DNA of 64,000 bases from 2-01-FULL-41-21 sp038065335 (lineage in GTDB: Bacteria > Patescibacteriota > Minisyncoccia > 2-02-FULL-40-12 > GWA2-44-9). The DNA lies in assembly GCA_038065335.1 (NCBI GenBank), contig JBBTRD010000008.1:1-64000 (forward strand), written 5' to 3'. The notes beneath the pieces were generated by a model. It saw only the letters and a list, made by a program, of their open reading frames with translations. It was not told where the DNA came from and did not search any database. Both the position numbers and the translations under genes were made by a program. Numbering within the stretch: position 1 is the first letter of the stretch; every line of letters begins with the position of its first letter. Below are positions 1-8,417 of this stretch, in pieces.

Positions 1-49
1 AGTCGCCGAGCGAAGCGAGGCGAACCAAAACTCTTTGACTTTTCCTACG

Positions 50-124
50 TGGTGCCCCCGGTAAGAATCGAACTCACATCCACTCCTTAGAAGAGAGTCG
101 CTCTATCCATTGAGCTACGGGGGC
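50..124 (-). tRNA. tRNA-Arg (anticodon UCU)
   Basis: The minus strand folds as a full cloverleaf: acceptor GCCCCCG/CGGGGGC, D stem GCTC/GAGC, anticodon stem ACTCT/GGAGT with loop CTTCTAA, and T stem GTGAG/CTTAC with loop TTCGATT. Anticodon TCT reads AGA. The 3' CCA is encoded (plus-strand 50-52), unlike in the other tRNAs here. Confidence 0.93.
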
Positions 125-189
125 AATTATAAAATTTTACTATAAAATAGCGGTATTTACAATTACTCTGATTGGATTATACTAAAAAA

Positions 190-425
190 ATGAAACGTAT
201 CCTCACGATTATTGCAGTGGTTGTCATTATTGCTAGCGCCTGGTGGTTTTTAAGTACTCCGGTCCAAGCGCCAACTAATACACCTATACCAACAGTTTCT
301 TCAAGCGCTGGCCCGATACCAGAGAATACAAAGCCGAAATAGAGAATACCTTAAAACAATTTTCCACCATCAAAAACGTCGTCATCTCCATCAACGGCCG
401 AACCGAAGATATTCTCCAGCCGTAG
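190..425 (+). pseudogene. decayed GerMN-type membrane-anchored protein
   Basis: An open frame from ATG 190 to TAG 342 encodes 50 residues: a membrane helix (residues 4-20) followed by a Pro/Thr-rich linker. In a second frame, overlapping it and running to TAG 423-425, the sequence encodes ENTLKQFSTIKNVVISINGR and then TEDILQP. This reads like the C-terminus of CPR GerMN-domain proteins. The middle of the GerMN domain (roughly 100 residues or more) is absent, and the two halves are out of frame. I infer a gene broken by an internal deletion plus a frameshift. The family assignment comes from the tail motif only. Confidence 0.55.
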
Positions 426-442
426 ATTTATTCTCTTGATCC

Positions 443-518
443 TGTTATAATAATTAGCGAATCTGATTAAAAGCTTGCTTTTAGTTCAGATGAGCGAAAT
501 TATTATACAACGTATAAT
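443..518 (+). promoter_or_regulatory. tandem -10 boxes and long imperfect hairpin ahead of tRNA-His
   Basis: An extended -10 (TGT TATAAT, 443-451) precedes an imperfect hairpin. Its arms AATAATT/AATTATT, ATCTGA/TCAGAT and AAAAGC/GCTTTT are separated by facing AGCGA/GAGCGA internal loops (about 449-505). A second TATAAT lies at 513-518, 20 nt before the tRNA. The first probably drives a short leader and the second the tRNA. Confidence 0.4.
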
Positions 519-538
519 ACAAGAACTATTTTAATATT

Positions 539-611
539 GGGGGATATGGTGAAGCGGTTATCACAGCTCTCTGTGGCAGAGCGATCACGAGTTCGAATCT
601 CGTTATCCCCC
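539..611 (+). tRNA. tRNA-His (anticodon GUG)
   Basis: Acceptor GGGGATA/TATCCCC carries the extra 5' G (539) facing C611, the hallmark of tRNA-His. D stem is GTGA/TCAC, anticodon stem GCTCT/AGAGC with loop CTGTGGC (anticodon GTG), and T loop TTCGAAT. No CCA is encoded. Confidence 0.93.
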
Positions 612-673
612 CAAGTGAGAATTTTACTAAAAATATCCAATAAAATGATATGCTTTGAGTTCAATTGGAAACA

Positions 674-768
674 TTGACAGAACCAACTAAATAATATAAG
701 ATATATTTACCGCGATAAAGATTTTGCGGTGAGCTATGAGATTTTCATAGCTATTCCTTGAGAAGGAG
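674..768 (+). promoter_or_regulatory. promoter and structured leader of the orphan gene at 808
   Basis: A -35 TTGACA (674-679) and -10 TAAGAT (697-702) are spaced by 17 nt. The leader then holds two small hairpins, ACCGC...GCGGT (about 710-731) and GCTATGA-GATTT-TCATAGC (733-751), and a strong Shine-Dalgarno GAGAAGGAG (760-768). Most genes here lack such a leader. Confidence 0.55.
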
Positions 769-807
769 CCAGTTACGGGAAAAGTTACGACAGCTGAAGC
801 AAGACAT

Positions 808-1173
808 GTGCGAGCCGAGAGATGGTTGAGGGAACGGGGTTACTGTGTCACCTCTGACTCTAGTACGTATGATAATGAGTCAGAAAGCAAACCTGACGCC
901 TTTCGGAGCATCACTATCGATAAACTTCAACCCAGGAAGTTCTTGTGGTGGAGGTGGCAAGGGTGTCCCAAGTTCCGTCTTGTCACTCTGTGGATTCAGT
1001 ATCCCACCGTGGGTGCCCATGGCAAGAACTGGGTGCTTCATGTCTATGGCCGTCAGAACATGGATAAGTTCGTAGACGTTGCCAAAGAGTTAGCTGAAGA
1101 TCTTCGGGTTAACATCCATGTTCGTCTGGAGAAAGAAGATGAGGAGTGGATTCTCTACGCTCCTATGATGTAG
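808..1173 (+). CDS. small orphan protein of unknown function
   Basis: I do not recognise this protein. From GTG 808 it has 121 residues. The N-terminus is charged and helical (AERWLRERGY), the middle is rich in Trp and basic residues (FLWWRWQGCPKF), and a beta-like stretch and an acidic C-terminal half follow. There is no signal peptide, membrane helix or known motif. The start is uncertain: the frame is open upstream to a stop at 748, and the best Shine-Dalgarno (760-768) has no ATG/GTG/TTG in this frame at normal spacing. The gene has its own promoter and terminator, and its codon use (CGG, GTC, CTG-rich) differs from neighbours, so it may be a transferred cassette. Confidence 0.6.
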   Translation: MRAERWLRERGYCVTSDSSTYDNESESKPDAFRSITIDKLQPRKFLWWRWQGCPKFRLVTLWIQYPTVGAHGKNWVLHVYGRQNMDKFVDVAKELAEDLRVNIHVRLEKEDEEWILYAPMM

Positions 1174-1177
1174 TTTC

Positions 1178-1215
1178 ATGGCTCTGTGGGTTTCAACCCA
1201 CAGAGCCATATTTTA
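1178..1215 (+). terminator. rho-independent terminator of the 808 gene
   Basis: Perfect 15-bp stem ATGGCTCTGTGGGTT / AACCCACAGAGCCAT with a tight loop, followed by ATTTTAAT. It lies 5 nt after the stop. The 93 bases from here to obg show nothing convincing. Confidence 0.85.
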
Positions 1216-1308
1216 ATATGTTTAAAGATTCTGACTTCCTCTACGACGGCCCCCAGAAAAACTTTCAATCATCGAAACCATTCTTCAGCATCTCGAAAAC
1301 CGTCAGTC

Positions 1309-2304
1309 CTAGATTATTTTTTGACTCGCGATAACGTTGAGGATTTTTTTGACTCGTTCCATGCTTTCGCTGTCGTGAATTGAGAGCGTTTCTATTTGGA
1401 GCTTTCCGCCGGAGGCGGATCCGCCTTTGGCGGATTGTTTCAATTTTGCAATAATCTTTTTCATTTCGACTGGTTCGATCATGTCGGACTTTGAGATGAA
1501 TAAATATTCTCTCTTTTTTAACAGGAGCGGATTATACGCGCCGAGTTCATTGCGAATAATGCCATAATCGGTGACAGGATCGGTTGATTCCGCGGACAAC
1601 AAATGGAAGAGAGTATTAGTGCGTTCAACGTGTCGGAGAAACTTCACGCCCAACCCTTTGCCACCGGACGCGCCCTCTATAATTCCCGGCACATCGGCCA
1701 AAATTAAATCATAGTACACGCCCAAATGCGGCTCAAGCGTGGTAAAAGCATAATTAGCGACTTTGCTTTTGGCTCGAGTGAGTTCGTTTAAAAGCGACGA
1801 CTTGCCGGCATTAGGCAGACCAATCAAGCCAACATCGGCGATAAGTTTTAGTTCTAATCGGACCGTGTATTTTTCTCCGGCTTCGCCTTTTTGAAATTCT
1901 TTTGGGCTAGTATTAGTTGATGAGCGAAAATGATAATTACCCTTTCCACCTCGGCCGCCTTGAGCGACCATCATTTTCTCGCCGATTTTGGTGATTTCGA
2001 CGTCGATTTTTGTGTCTAAATTGTGAACAACCGTTCCAATGGGGACTTGGATAATTAAATCGGCGCCGGTTTTGCCGTCGTTGTACTGCCGGCCGCCAAT
2101 CCCGCCATCTTCGGCTTTGAAAACTTTACTATGACGCAAGCGCAACAAAGCTCCGAGATCAGCCACCCCTTCAACATAAACCTGACCGCCATTTCCGCCC
2201 GTCGCGCCCGTCGGCCCAAGAGACATCATATTCTTATTAAAAGAAACCGTTCCATCTCCACCATTCCCCGCCACCACCCTGATTGTAATATCATCAATCA
2301 ACAT
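1309..2304 (-). CDS. obg: GTPase Obg/CgtA, short form
   Basis: Ribosome-associated GTPase acting in 50S assembly and stress control. It has 331 residues. The N-terminal Gly-rich Obg fold (about 1-155) starts MLIDDITIRVVAGNGGDG. The G domain has P-loop GLPNAGKSS (about 161-169), switch motif DVPG, and SKSD in place of the usual NKxD. The C-terminal OCT domain of longer Obg proteins is missing. A 30-bp palindrome (1405-1434) is inserted in frame near the C-terminus and encodes AKGGSASGGK, between the SKSD motif and the last helix. The gene is convergent with the 808 gene and divergent from the helicase. Confidence 0.93.
   Translation of the reverse strand: MLIDDITIRVVAGNGGDGTVSFNKNMMSLGPTGATGGNGGQVYVEGVADLGALLRLRHSKVFKAEDGGIGGRQYNDGKTGADLIIQVPIGTVVHNLDTKIDVEITKIGEKMMVAQGGRGGKGNYHFRSSTNTSPKEFQKGEAGEKYTVRLELKLIADVGLIGLPNAGKSSLLNELTRAKSKVANYAFTTLEPHLGVYYDLILADVPGIIEGASGGKGLGVKFLRHVERTNTLFHLLSAESTDPVTDYGIIRNELGAYNPLLLKKREYLFISKSDMIEPVEMKKIIAKLKQSAKGGSASGGKLQIETLSIHDSESMERVKKILNVIASQKII
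1405..1434. repeat. family A palindrome (GGSASGG) inside obg
   Basis: TCCGCC-GGAGGCGGATCCGCC-TTTGGCGGA, a near-perfect palindrome with a BamHI-like centre. The same sequence recurs at 5627-5662, 43992-44021, 48923-48951 and 58798-58827. Every copy lies inside a gene and keeps the frame. Confidence 0.9.
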
Positions 2305-2446
2305 AGGCCCATGCTCTCATATTCTGAATATTTTTACTCCAGTTTCTTGGAAAGAGCAGTTAACGGACTGATTGCGGGGAATTTCCCTACTGCAAATTAT
2401 TACATATGGGTTCTATTTTGTAAAGGGTTAGGCTTTCTTTTTTAGG

Positions 2447-2455
2447 TGCTATACT
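2447..2455 (+). promoter_or_regulatory. extended -10 promoter, predicted leaderless start
   Basis: TG-C-TATACT at 2447-2455 ends 7 nt before ATG 2463, so transcription should begin at or next to the start codon. No Shine-Dalgarno is visible. Confidence 0.5.
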
Positions 2456-2462
2456 TAATATA

Positions 2463-5384
2463 ATGACAGAATTTAATAAACTATACGGACAACTGAATAA
2501 AGCTCAAAAAGAAGCCGTCGATACGATTGAAGGGCCGGTGATGGTCGTGGCCGGGCCGGGGACGGGCAAGACCCAGATTTTGACGTTGCGAATCGCAAAT
2601 ATTTTATTAAAAACCGATACGCCACCGGGCGGGATTTTGGCGTTAACGTTTACTGAAGCTGGAGCAAAAGAAATGAAACGACGCCTCCGTGAAATTATTG
2701 GACCTCAAGCCAATGATGTTCGGATTCATACCTATCACGGATTCGCGAATTCGATTATTGTTGAATTTGACGACCACTTTCCGCATCTTGGGCGGATTAA
2801 ACAAATTACCGAGATTGAAGCCGAAATGCTGGTGCGGGATATTTTAAAGGAAAAACGATTTGCGAAATTGCGGCCGTTTGGTGAGCCGGATTTTTACGTG
2901 GATAAAATTATTGGCACGATTAGTGACGCCAAAAAAGAAGCTTGGACGCCAGAAATGGTGCGGGTGTTTGCCACTGATGAAATCAAACGAATAGAAAAAG
3001 ACGAAAAATCCATGTCTTCCCGCGGACCCACCAAGGGCAAACTCAGGGCCGAAGCTCTAAAACGAATTGAAAAATGCGAACGAACGATTCTGTTTGCCGA
3101 CGTATATAAAGCTTATGAACAATCAAAAAAAGACCAGCGGAAGATGGACTATGATGATTTAATCGTCGAACTTCTGCTGGTTTTTCGCACCGACGAACTT
3201 TTGCTGAAGATGATTCAGGAACGGTTTTTATATATTCTTGTGGATGAGCATCAAGACACCAATGATTCTCAAAATGTGTTAATTCGAATGATTGCCGATT
3301 TTTTTGAAACGCCGAATCTGTTCGTGGTGGGCGATGAGAAACAAGCTATCTATCGATTTCAGGGCGCGTCGGTTGAAAATTTTCTTCGATTTCAGAATAT
3401 CTGGAAGTCAATGCGGGTAATTCCGCTGGAGACAAATTATCGCTCTCATCAGAGTATTTTAGACGCAAGTTTTTCAATGATCGAGCATAATTACGCCATT
3501 GGTGAACATGATAATCTTCGAATTCCGCTTCATTCTGATACTGATGAAACACCGTGTCCGATAGATTTGATTATGGCCGGGAATATGGTGGCTGGCGATA
3601 CATATTTGGCAAACGAGATACGGACAATTTTAAATAAATATCCCACAAAAACAATCGCCATTATTACAAGAAGAAACCGTGAGATTGAGCATTTATTGAG
3701 ACTTTGTGAGCGATGCGATATTCCAGCGTCCGCCGAGCGTGGGATTGATATCTTTTCTCATCCCCTCGGGACACTTTTTTTTGCTCTCATTGAATTTTTG
3801 GCTGATCCTAGCGCAATTGAAGCGCTGGCTAAAACTATCGCCGGTGGACTGTGGAATCTTAATTTCGAAACCCAAATTCGACTAATTAGGGCTATCCGGG
3901 CCGGAACGGTTAGCGAAATTGATAAAGAAATTACCGCAATTGCGATATTAAAAAAAGAAGCAACCCAAATTGGCGCGATTGCATATCTTACGCTAGCCGG
4001 GGAATTAAGTGGAATCAATGCTCTTGCCTCCCGAGATCCACTCTCTGCCGAAGTGTGGCGAGCGATAATTTTACTTGCTTCAGAACTTGCCGGTCGAGGC
4101 AGTACTGATGATCCAATAAAACTAATCAACGATTTGTTGGCTTACCGCGCTTCGGCAGATAAGAAAAGCATTAAAATTAGTACCGGTGTGTCCAATGCTC
4201 AAGTTCGTATCATGACCGCCCACGGTTCAAAGGGATTGGAATTTGACTATGTCTTTGTGCCATACGCGACGGAAGAATCCTGGATTATCCATGGTCGAGG
4301 AGCATATTTTATTCTGCCAAGAGAAAAAGAAGAAGGAGACGAAATTCGGGATATTCGTCGTTTGTTTTATGTTGCTTTGACTCGCGCGCGTAGCCACGTT
4401 TGCATCATTTCTCCGTATGAAGAAAGCCCGGATCAACCATTAACGCCGTTACGTTTTTTGGACGAAATTCCCTCGCGGTATATTTCCAGAATTGATTTAC
4501 CCGCCCAAGCCCTAACGAGTGTTAAGGCGCAATCCATTGAAACCATCGGTTCGCATCGGGCAATGGAAATGATTGAGTATGCCAAACGTTCACTCCGGGA
4601 GCACGGTCTTTCGGTTACCGCCCTTAATCATTTTTGCGAATGTCCCAATAAGTTTTTATTTAAAAGTATTCTAAAACTTCCTGAACCGCCCTCGGCCAAC
4701 GCGGAAAGAGGGAATGCGATGCACGAAGCCATGGCCCGTGTTTGGCATTTGACGGACAAGAGTGAATCAACAATTACGGCTACCATCAAAAAAATCGTCC
4801 ATGAGTATTTTCGGGATTCATTATTGCCTATTTTTGAAAAAGAGCCGATTATTGAAGAACTTATTGTCGATGCGCCGATAGTGGCCGCCGCGCTGAAAAC
4901 CCACATTAGTCAGACCGGTACAATTGCCACTGAAATGTGGGTCGAACAATTGCTGGAGACGGCATACGGAAAAGAAGTCGTGTCGCTAAATCTCCACGGT
5001 AAACTTGACGCGGTCTTGGATACTAAGTCCGCGGTTTTTGTTTTTGATTATAAAACTCGTGAAGCTTTAAGTATCAATGCCATCAAAGGTGAAACAAAAA
5101 ATAGTAATCGCGATTACTTCCGCCAACTGGTATTTTACAAAATACTGCTTGAGAAAAATCAAAAATACAAAAACAAATCAATTGAACCTGCCCTTGTATT
5201 TATTAAACCAGATTCAAAAAATCGCTGCCCAATTATTTCTCTTCCCGTAGAGCCCGCGGACATTAAACAGGTTAAGCAAGAAATCAAGGATTTAATAGAA
5301 AGCGTTTGGTCCGGTAAATTTCTTACCACCACCTGCGACGACAAAGATTGTGAATACTGCGCTTTACGAAAGATGATGGAGTGA
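2463..5384 (+). CDS. UvrD/Rep-type helicase fused to PD-(D/E)XK nuclease
   Basis: Superfamily 1A DNA helicase with a C-terminal nuclease, 973 residues, probably acting in double-strand-break or replication-fork processing like AddA/AddB or RecB. Helicase motifs are intact: Walker A GPGTGKT (31-37), DEHQDTN (about 261), GDEKQAIYRF (about 288), TNYRS, MTAHGSKGLEFDYVF (about 583) and LFYVALTRAR (about 636). The C-terminal part (about 715-973) has the nuclease core LDAV...VFDYKT. One Cys pair lies early (NHFCECPNKF) and a C-x4-C-x2-C cluster lies at the very end, the arrangement of AddB-type iron-sulfur nucleases. It is a single-gene transcription unit with a leaderless promoter. No recB/C/D partners are visible in the window. 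Confidence 0.9.
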   Translation: MTEFNKLYGQLNKAQKEAVDTIEGPVMVVAGPGTGKTQILTLRIANILLKTDTPPGGILALTFTEAGAKEMKRRLREIIGPQANDVRIHTYHGFANSIIVEFDDHFPHLGRIKQITEIEAEMLVRDILKEKRFAKLRPFGEPDFYVDKIIGTISDAKKEAWTPEMVRVFATDEIKRIEKDEKSMSSRGPTKGKLRAEALKRIEKCERTILFADVYKAYEQSKKDQRKMDYDDLIVELLLVFRTDELLLKMIQERFLYILVDEHQDTNDSQNVLIRMIADFFETPNLFVVGDEKQAIYRFQGASVENFLRFQNIWKSMRVIPLETNYRSHQSILDASFSMIEHNYAIGEHDNLRIPLHSDTDETPCPIDLIMAGNMVAGDTYLANEIRTILNKYPTKTIAIITRRNREIEHLLRLCERCDIPASAERGIDIFSHPLGTLFFALIEFLADPSAIEALAKTIAGGLWNLNFETQIRLIRAIRAGTVSEIDKEITAIAILKKEATQIGAIAYLTLAGELSGINALASRDPLSAEVWRAIILLASELAGRGSTDDPIKLINDLLAYRASADKKSIKISTGVSNAQVRIMTAHGSKGLEFDYVFVPYATEESWIIHGRGAYFILPREKEEGDEIRDIRRLFYVALTRARSHVCIISPYEESPDQPLTPLRFLDEIPSRYISRIDLPAQALTSVKAQSIETIGSHRAMEMIEYAKRSLREHGLSVTALNHFCECPNKFLFKSILKLPEPPSANAERGNAMHEAMARVWHLTDKSESTITATIKKIVHEYFRDSLLPIFEKEPIIEELIVDAPIVAAALKTHISQTGTIATEMWVEQLLETAYGKEVVSLNLHGKLDAVLDTKSAVFVFDYKTREALSINAIKGETKNSNRDYFRQLVFYKILLEKNQKYKNKSIEPALVFIKPDSKNRCPIISLPVEPADIKQVKQEIKDLIESVWSGKFLTTTCDDKDCEYCALRKMME

Positions 5385-5453
5385 GCAGAACTTGGTGTTT
5401 TTTCTCAGGCTTCCGCTTGAAGATAGTCGTAGTTTTTGGTATTATTTCAATGA

Positions 5454-5587
5454 CCCAGTAATACAACTTCCAGTTGGCTTGGGTAATTCTTTTGTATACT
5501 GGTATAGATTTAGAAAATTGTTTATTAAAAGAATATTGTGTAATTAATTTAAACGCCAGAAAGAATTCTGGAAGTTGATATACTGGG
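5454..5587 (+). repeat. family H inverted-repeat element abutting the alaS start
   Basis: Left arm CCCAGTAATACAACTTCCAG (5454-5473) pairs with right arm CTGGAAGTTGATATACTGGG (5568-5587) at 17 of 20 positions. The right arm ends at the base before the alaS ATG. A related pair of arms lies inside dnaB (55168-55235). It could mask the start region of alaS or simply be an inserted repeat. Confidence 0.7.
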
Positions 5588-7387
5588 ATGACTCATCAAG
5601 AAATACGAGAAAAATTTATTAAATTCTTCTCCGCCGGAGGCGGATCCGCCTTTGGCGGAGAAGTTCTTAAACACAAGACCGTGCCGTCTTTTTCGTTGTT
5701 GCCAACCGATTCGTCGGTGTTGTTTACGACCGCCGGAATGCAACAGTTTAAACCGTATTATACGGGTGATGGCGATGCCATGAAAGATTTTGGGTCGCTT
5801 AATACTGTTTCAATCCAAAAATCAATGCGCACTTCAGATATTGATTCCGTGGGGGATGAATCACACCTCACCTTTTTTGAGATGCTCGGCAACTTCTCCT
5901 TTGGCGGTTATTGGAAAAAAGAAGCCATTGAGTATGCTCACGAATTTATAACCAAAGAGATGGGCTTAAAAATAGATTATGTTTCTGTATTTGGTGGCGA
6001 ATCCTTCGACTCCGTTCAGGACAAATCCGGCAGTGTACCGCCAGATTTGGAATCAGAAAAAATATGGCAATCGCTTGATTCATCATTGGAAGTAAAGCGA
6101 GCGGGTCGAAACGATAATTTTTGGGGACCGACGGGCAGTGAGGGTCCTTGCGGTCCGACAACGGAGATTTACGTGAATGGTCTAGAAGTTTGGAATATTG
6201 TTTTTAATGAATATTACCAATCTGCCAATAAGCAATTGAACCCCCTTAAAATTAAAGGCATTGATACTGGTATGGGCCTTGAACGTTTAGCCATGGTCTC
6301 GCAGGGGAAAACAAATATTTTTGAAACCGATTTATTTGAACCCCTTATTCAAACGTTGCCGGATTCTTTAGATTTAAGAAAGAAAAGGATTATTAGTGAT
6401 CATTTGCGAGCCGCGGTTTTTTTGATTGCTGACGGTGTCACGCCATCCAACAAAGATCAAGGCTATATTTTGCGACGTCTTTTGCGCCGAGCGATGGTTT
6501 ATGAAAATCAAGCGAATTTATCACCCCAAGTATTTGAAAACGTTTTAAGAAAGGTAATCGAAATGTATGGCCGTGAATATCCGGAAATAAAATCAAAAAA
6601 AGACGAAATAGTAAACTCTTATTTCGCTGAATGGAATAAATTTAAGAAAGCCCTTTCATCTGGCATTAAGGAACTTGAAAAACTAGGAATCATTGATGCT
6701 CAATCAGCTTTTAAGCTCTATGAAAGTTATGGTTTGCCTTTTGAAGTGATAAAAGAAGTGGGCGGGGACAAAGCGTCGAATTTAACACGGAAAGACTTTG
6801 AAACGGAAAGGATCCACCATCAGGAAAAATCTCGAGCCGGCGCGGAAAAAAAATTCGGCGGACATGGCATGACTACTAGTGACCCTTCGACGGGCTCAGG
6901 GCTAGCTTCTGAAGAAGCTAGAAAGAAAACCAGACTTCACACAGCCACTCATATTGTGGTCGCGTCTCTAGAGAAAGTTTTAGGCGAATCATTAAAACAA
7001 GCTGGCGCTGATATCACCGCCGAACGCTTGCGTTTTGATTTTGCCTTTCCACGCAAAGTGACGCCGGAAGAATTGGCTGAAGCCGAGAAAATCGCCAATC
7101 AAGCCGTGGCCGATAATTTAGAAGTTTGGTTTGAGGAACTATCGCTGGAAGAAGCTTTTGCTTCCGGCGCTCATGGCGCTTTTGCCTATAAATATCCGCC
7201 CCGAGTCACCGTTTACACTGTTGGGGGCAAGAAAGGCCCCGACGCGAAGGTCGGGGTAGATTATTTCTCTCGTGAAATTTGCGGCGGCCCCCATGTCTCC
7301 CACACCGCTGAAATCGGTCATATTAAAATCACTAAAGAGGAATCCGTGAGCGGAGGAAATAGGCGAATTCGAGCCGTGATTGAATAG
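5588..7387 (+). CDS. alaS: alanyl-tRNA synthetase, short form
   Basis: Charges tRNA-Ala in the cytoplasm. It has 599 residues against about 875 in E. coli. The catalytic core (MTHQEIREKFIKFF...LFTTAGMQQFKPYYTG, GPTGSEGPCGPTTEIY, GIDTGMGLERL) and editing domain (HTATH about 450, CGGPH about 565) are present. The C-terminal oligomerisation/C-Ala part is absent. Three repeat-derived insertions keep the frame: GGGSAFGG near residue 20, ESFDSVQDKSG near residue 142, and DPSTGSGLA near residue 435. The first replaces the short loop that normally joins the opening helix to the VPSSSLLP segment. A 134-bp inverted-repeat element directly precedes the start codon. dus follows after 3 nt. Confidence 0.95.
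   Translation: MTHQEIREKFIKFFSAGGGSAFGGEVLKHKTVPSFSLLPTDSSVLFTTAGMQQFKPYYTGDGDAMKDFGSLNTVSIQKSMRTSDIDSVGDESHLTFFEMLGNFSFGGYWKKEAIEYAHEFITKEMGLKIDYVSVFGGESFDSVQDKSGSVPPDLESEKIWQSLDSSLEVKRAGRNDNFWGPTGSEGPCGPTTEIYVNGLEVWNIVFNEYYQSANKQLNPLKIKGIDTGMGLERLAMVSQGKTNIFETDLFEPLIQTLPDSLDLRKKRIISDHLRAAVFLIADGVTPSNKDQGYILRRLLRRAMVYENQANLSPQVFENVLRKVIEMYGREYPEIKSKKDEIVNSYFAEWNKFKKALSSGIKELEKLGIIDAQSAFKLYESYGLPFEVIKEVGGDKASNLTRKDFETERIHHQEKSRAGAEKKFGGHGMTTSDPSTGSGLASEEARKKTRLHTATHIVVASLEKVLGESLKQAGADITAERLRFDFAFPRKVTPEELAEAEKIANQAVADNLEVWFEELSLEEAFASGAHGAFAYKYPPRVTVYTVGGKKGPDAKVGVDYFSREICGGPHVSHTAEIGHIKITKEESVSGGNRRIRAVIE
5627..5662. repeat. family A palindrome inside alaS
   Basis: Same palindrome as at 1405-1434, with its stem extended here to TTCTCCGCC...GGCGGAGAA. 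It encodes SAGGGSAFGGE at residues 14-25. Confidence 0.9.
6002..6028. repeat. family D repeat inside alaS
   Basis: TCCTTCGACTCCGTTCAGGA followed by CAAATCC. It is a diverged copy of the CCTTCGAC...CTCAGG repeat, encoding SFDSVQDKS in frame. Confidence 0.7.
6881..6906. repeat. family D repeat inside alaS (second copy)
   Basis: CCCTTCGACGGGCTCAGGGC, read in frame as DPSTGSGLA. Other copies: 7422-7443, 28675-28698 and 62048-62071. Confidence 0.8.
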
Positions 7388-7390
7388 GAA

Positions 7391-8398
7391 ATGAAAGACA
7401 ATTTCTGGCAAAAACTAAAAGTCCTTCGACGGGTTCAGGATAAACCTTTTTTTGTGTTGGCGCCGATGGCGGATGTGACGGATATGGCTTTTCGGCAGAT
7501 TATAGTTGAATGTGGAAAACCGGATGTTTTATATACTGAATTTATATCGGCTTCAGGATTGTGTTCCGAAAAGGGTAAAGCAAAACTATTACCTCATTTA
7601 AAATTTAAAGAAAATGAGCGACCGATCGTGGCGCAATTGTTTGGTAGTGTCCCAAAACATTTTTATGAATGCGCAAAACTGATTGTGGAATTAGGGTTTG
7701 ATGGAATTGATATTAATATGGGTTGTCCGGCCGGCAAGATTATAAAACAAGATAGCGGTTCAGGATTAATTTTAAATTCGGAATTAGCGCAAGAAATTAT
7801 CCGAGAAACTAAGCGAGGAGTGTTACAGGCAAGACCTGTTAAACAGGTCTTGCCTGTAACGGTTAAGACTCGGATTGGTTATAACTCAATTATCACCGAA
7901 GAATGGATTTCAAAACTTATTGAAGCAAAGCCCGATGCGATTATTGTTCATGGTCGAACCATGAAGGAGGCTTCAAAAGTACCGGCCCACTGGGACGAAA
8001 TTGCCAAGGCGGGCAAACTTTGTCGCGAAGCGGGGATTCCGATTATTGGCAACGGTGATGTGATGAGTTATGCCGAAGGCGTGGAAAAAGCCAAACAGTA
8101 TAATTTAGATGGTATTATGGTCGGCCGCGGGGTTTTTCATAATCCCTGGTTTTTCGACCCGTCTATTAATCCAGCCGATAAAACGCCCCAAGACAGAATC
8201 GCTCTTCTAAAAAAACATGTTAATAACTTCATTGAACTTTGGAACCCGCCAGAGGCGGGCGCGCTTCAGGCGCGAAATTTTGCCGTTATGAAAAGATTCA
8301 TAAAGATATATATCAATGATTTTGAAGGCGCAAAAGAATTAAGAGAAAAATTAATGCAAATAAAAACTTCCACTGAAATACTAGCGCTCTTGAAATAA
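7391..8398 (+). CDS. dus: tRNA-dihydrouridine synthase
   Basis: FMN-dependent TIM-barrel enzyme reducing uridines in the tRNA D loop; 335 residues. Family motifs: APMADVTDMAFR (about 22-33), DINMGCPAGKI (about 111; Cys is the catalytic acid), VKTRIGY, HGRT, GNGDV and GRGVFHNPWF. The paralogue (DusB or other) cannot be fixed. Three repeats sit in frame: family D at residues 11-17, a double REP palindrome at residues 145-156 just before VKTRIGY, and a small CCCGCC palindrome at residues 285-290. It is probably cotranscribed with alaS (3-nt gap). Confidence 0.93.
   Translation: MKDNFWQKLKVLRRVQDKPFFVLAPMADVTDMAFRQIIVECGKPDVLYTEFISASGLCSEKGKAKLLPHLKFKENERPIVAQLFGSVPKHFYECAKLIVELGFDGIDINMGCPAGKIIKQDSGSGLILNSELAQEIIRETKRGVLQARPVKQVLPVTVKTRIGYNSIITEEWISKLIEAKPDAIIVHGRTMKEASKVPAHWDEIAKAGKLCREAGIPIIGNGDVMSYAEGVEKAKQYNLDGIMVGRGVFHNPWFFDPSINPADKTPQDRIALLKKHVNNFIELWNPPEAGALQARNFAVMKRFIKIYINDFEGAKELREKLMQIKTSTEILALLK
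7422..7443. repeat. family D repeat inside dus
   Basis: TCCTTCGACGGGTTCAGGAT, encoding VLRRVQDK in a different frame from the alaS copies. Confidence 0.75.
7823..7859. repeat. double REP palindrome (RAYT-1 type) inside dus
   Basis: Two inverted copies of ACAGGCAAGACCTGTTAA meet head to head to make a 37-bp palindrome. The same unit borders the RAYT gene at 51144-51794 (51127-51147 and 51819-51838). Here it encodes about 12 extra residues (LQARPVKQVLPV) in the Dus barrel without breaking the frame. Confidence 0.88.
8245..8259. repeat. family B palindrome inside dus
   Basis: CCCGCCAGAGGCGGG, in frame as PPEAG. Copies also at 18418-18432 and 39599-39613. Confidence 0.75.
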
Positions 8399-8400
8399 GG

Positions 8401-8409
8401 TGCTATAAT
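8401..8409 (+). promoter_or_regulatory. extended -10 promoter, predicted leaderless start
   Basis: TG-C-TATAAT (8401-8409), a perfect -10, ends 8 nt before ATG 8418. Confidence 0.55.
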
Positions 8410-8417
8410 ATCTTCAT

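Noticed and set aside
1216..1308. Possible gene remnant between the terminator and obg
   Set aside because: Short frames on both strands but no consistent protein-like signal.
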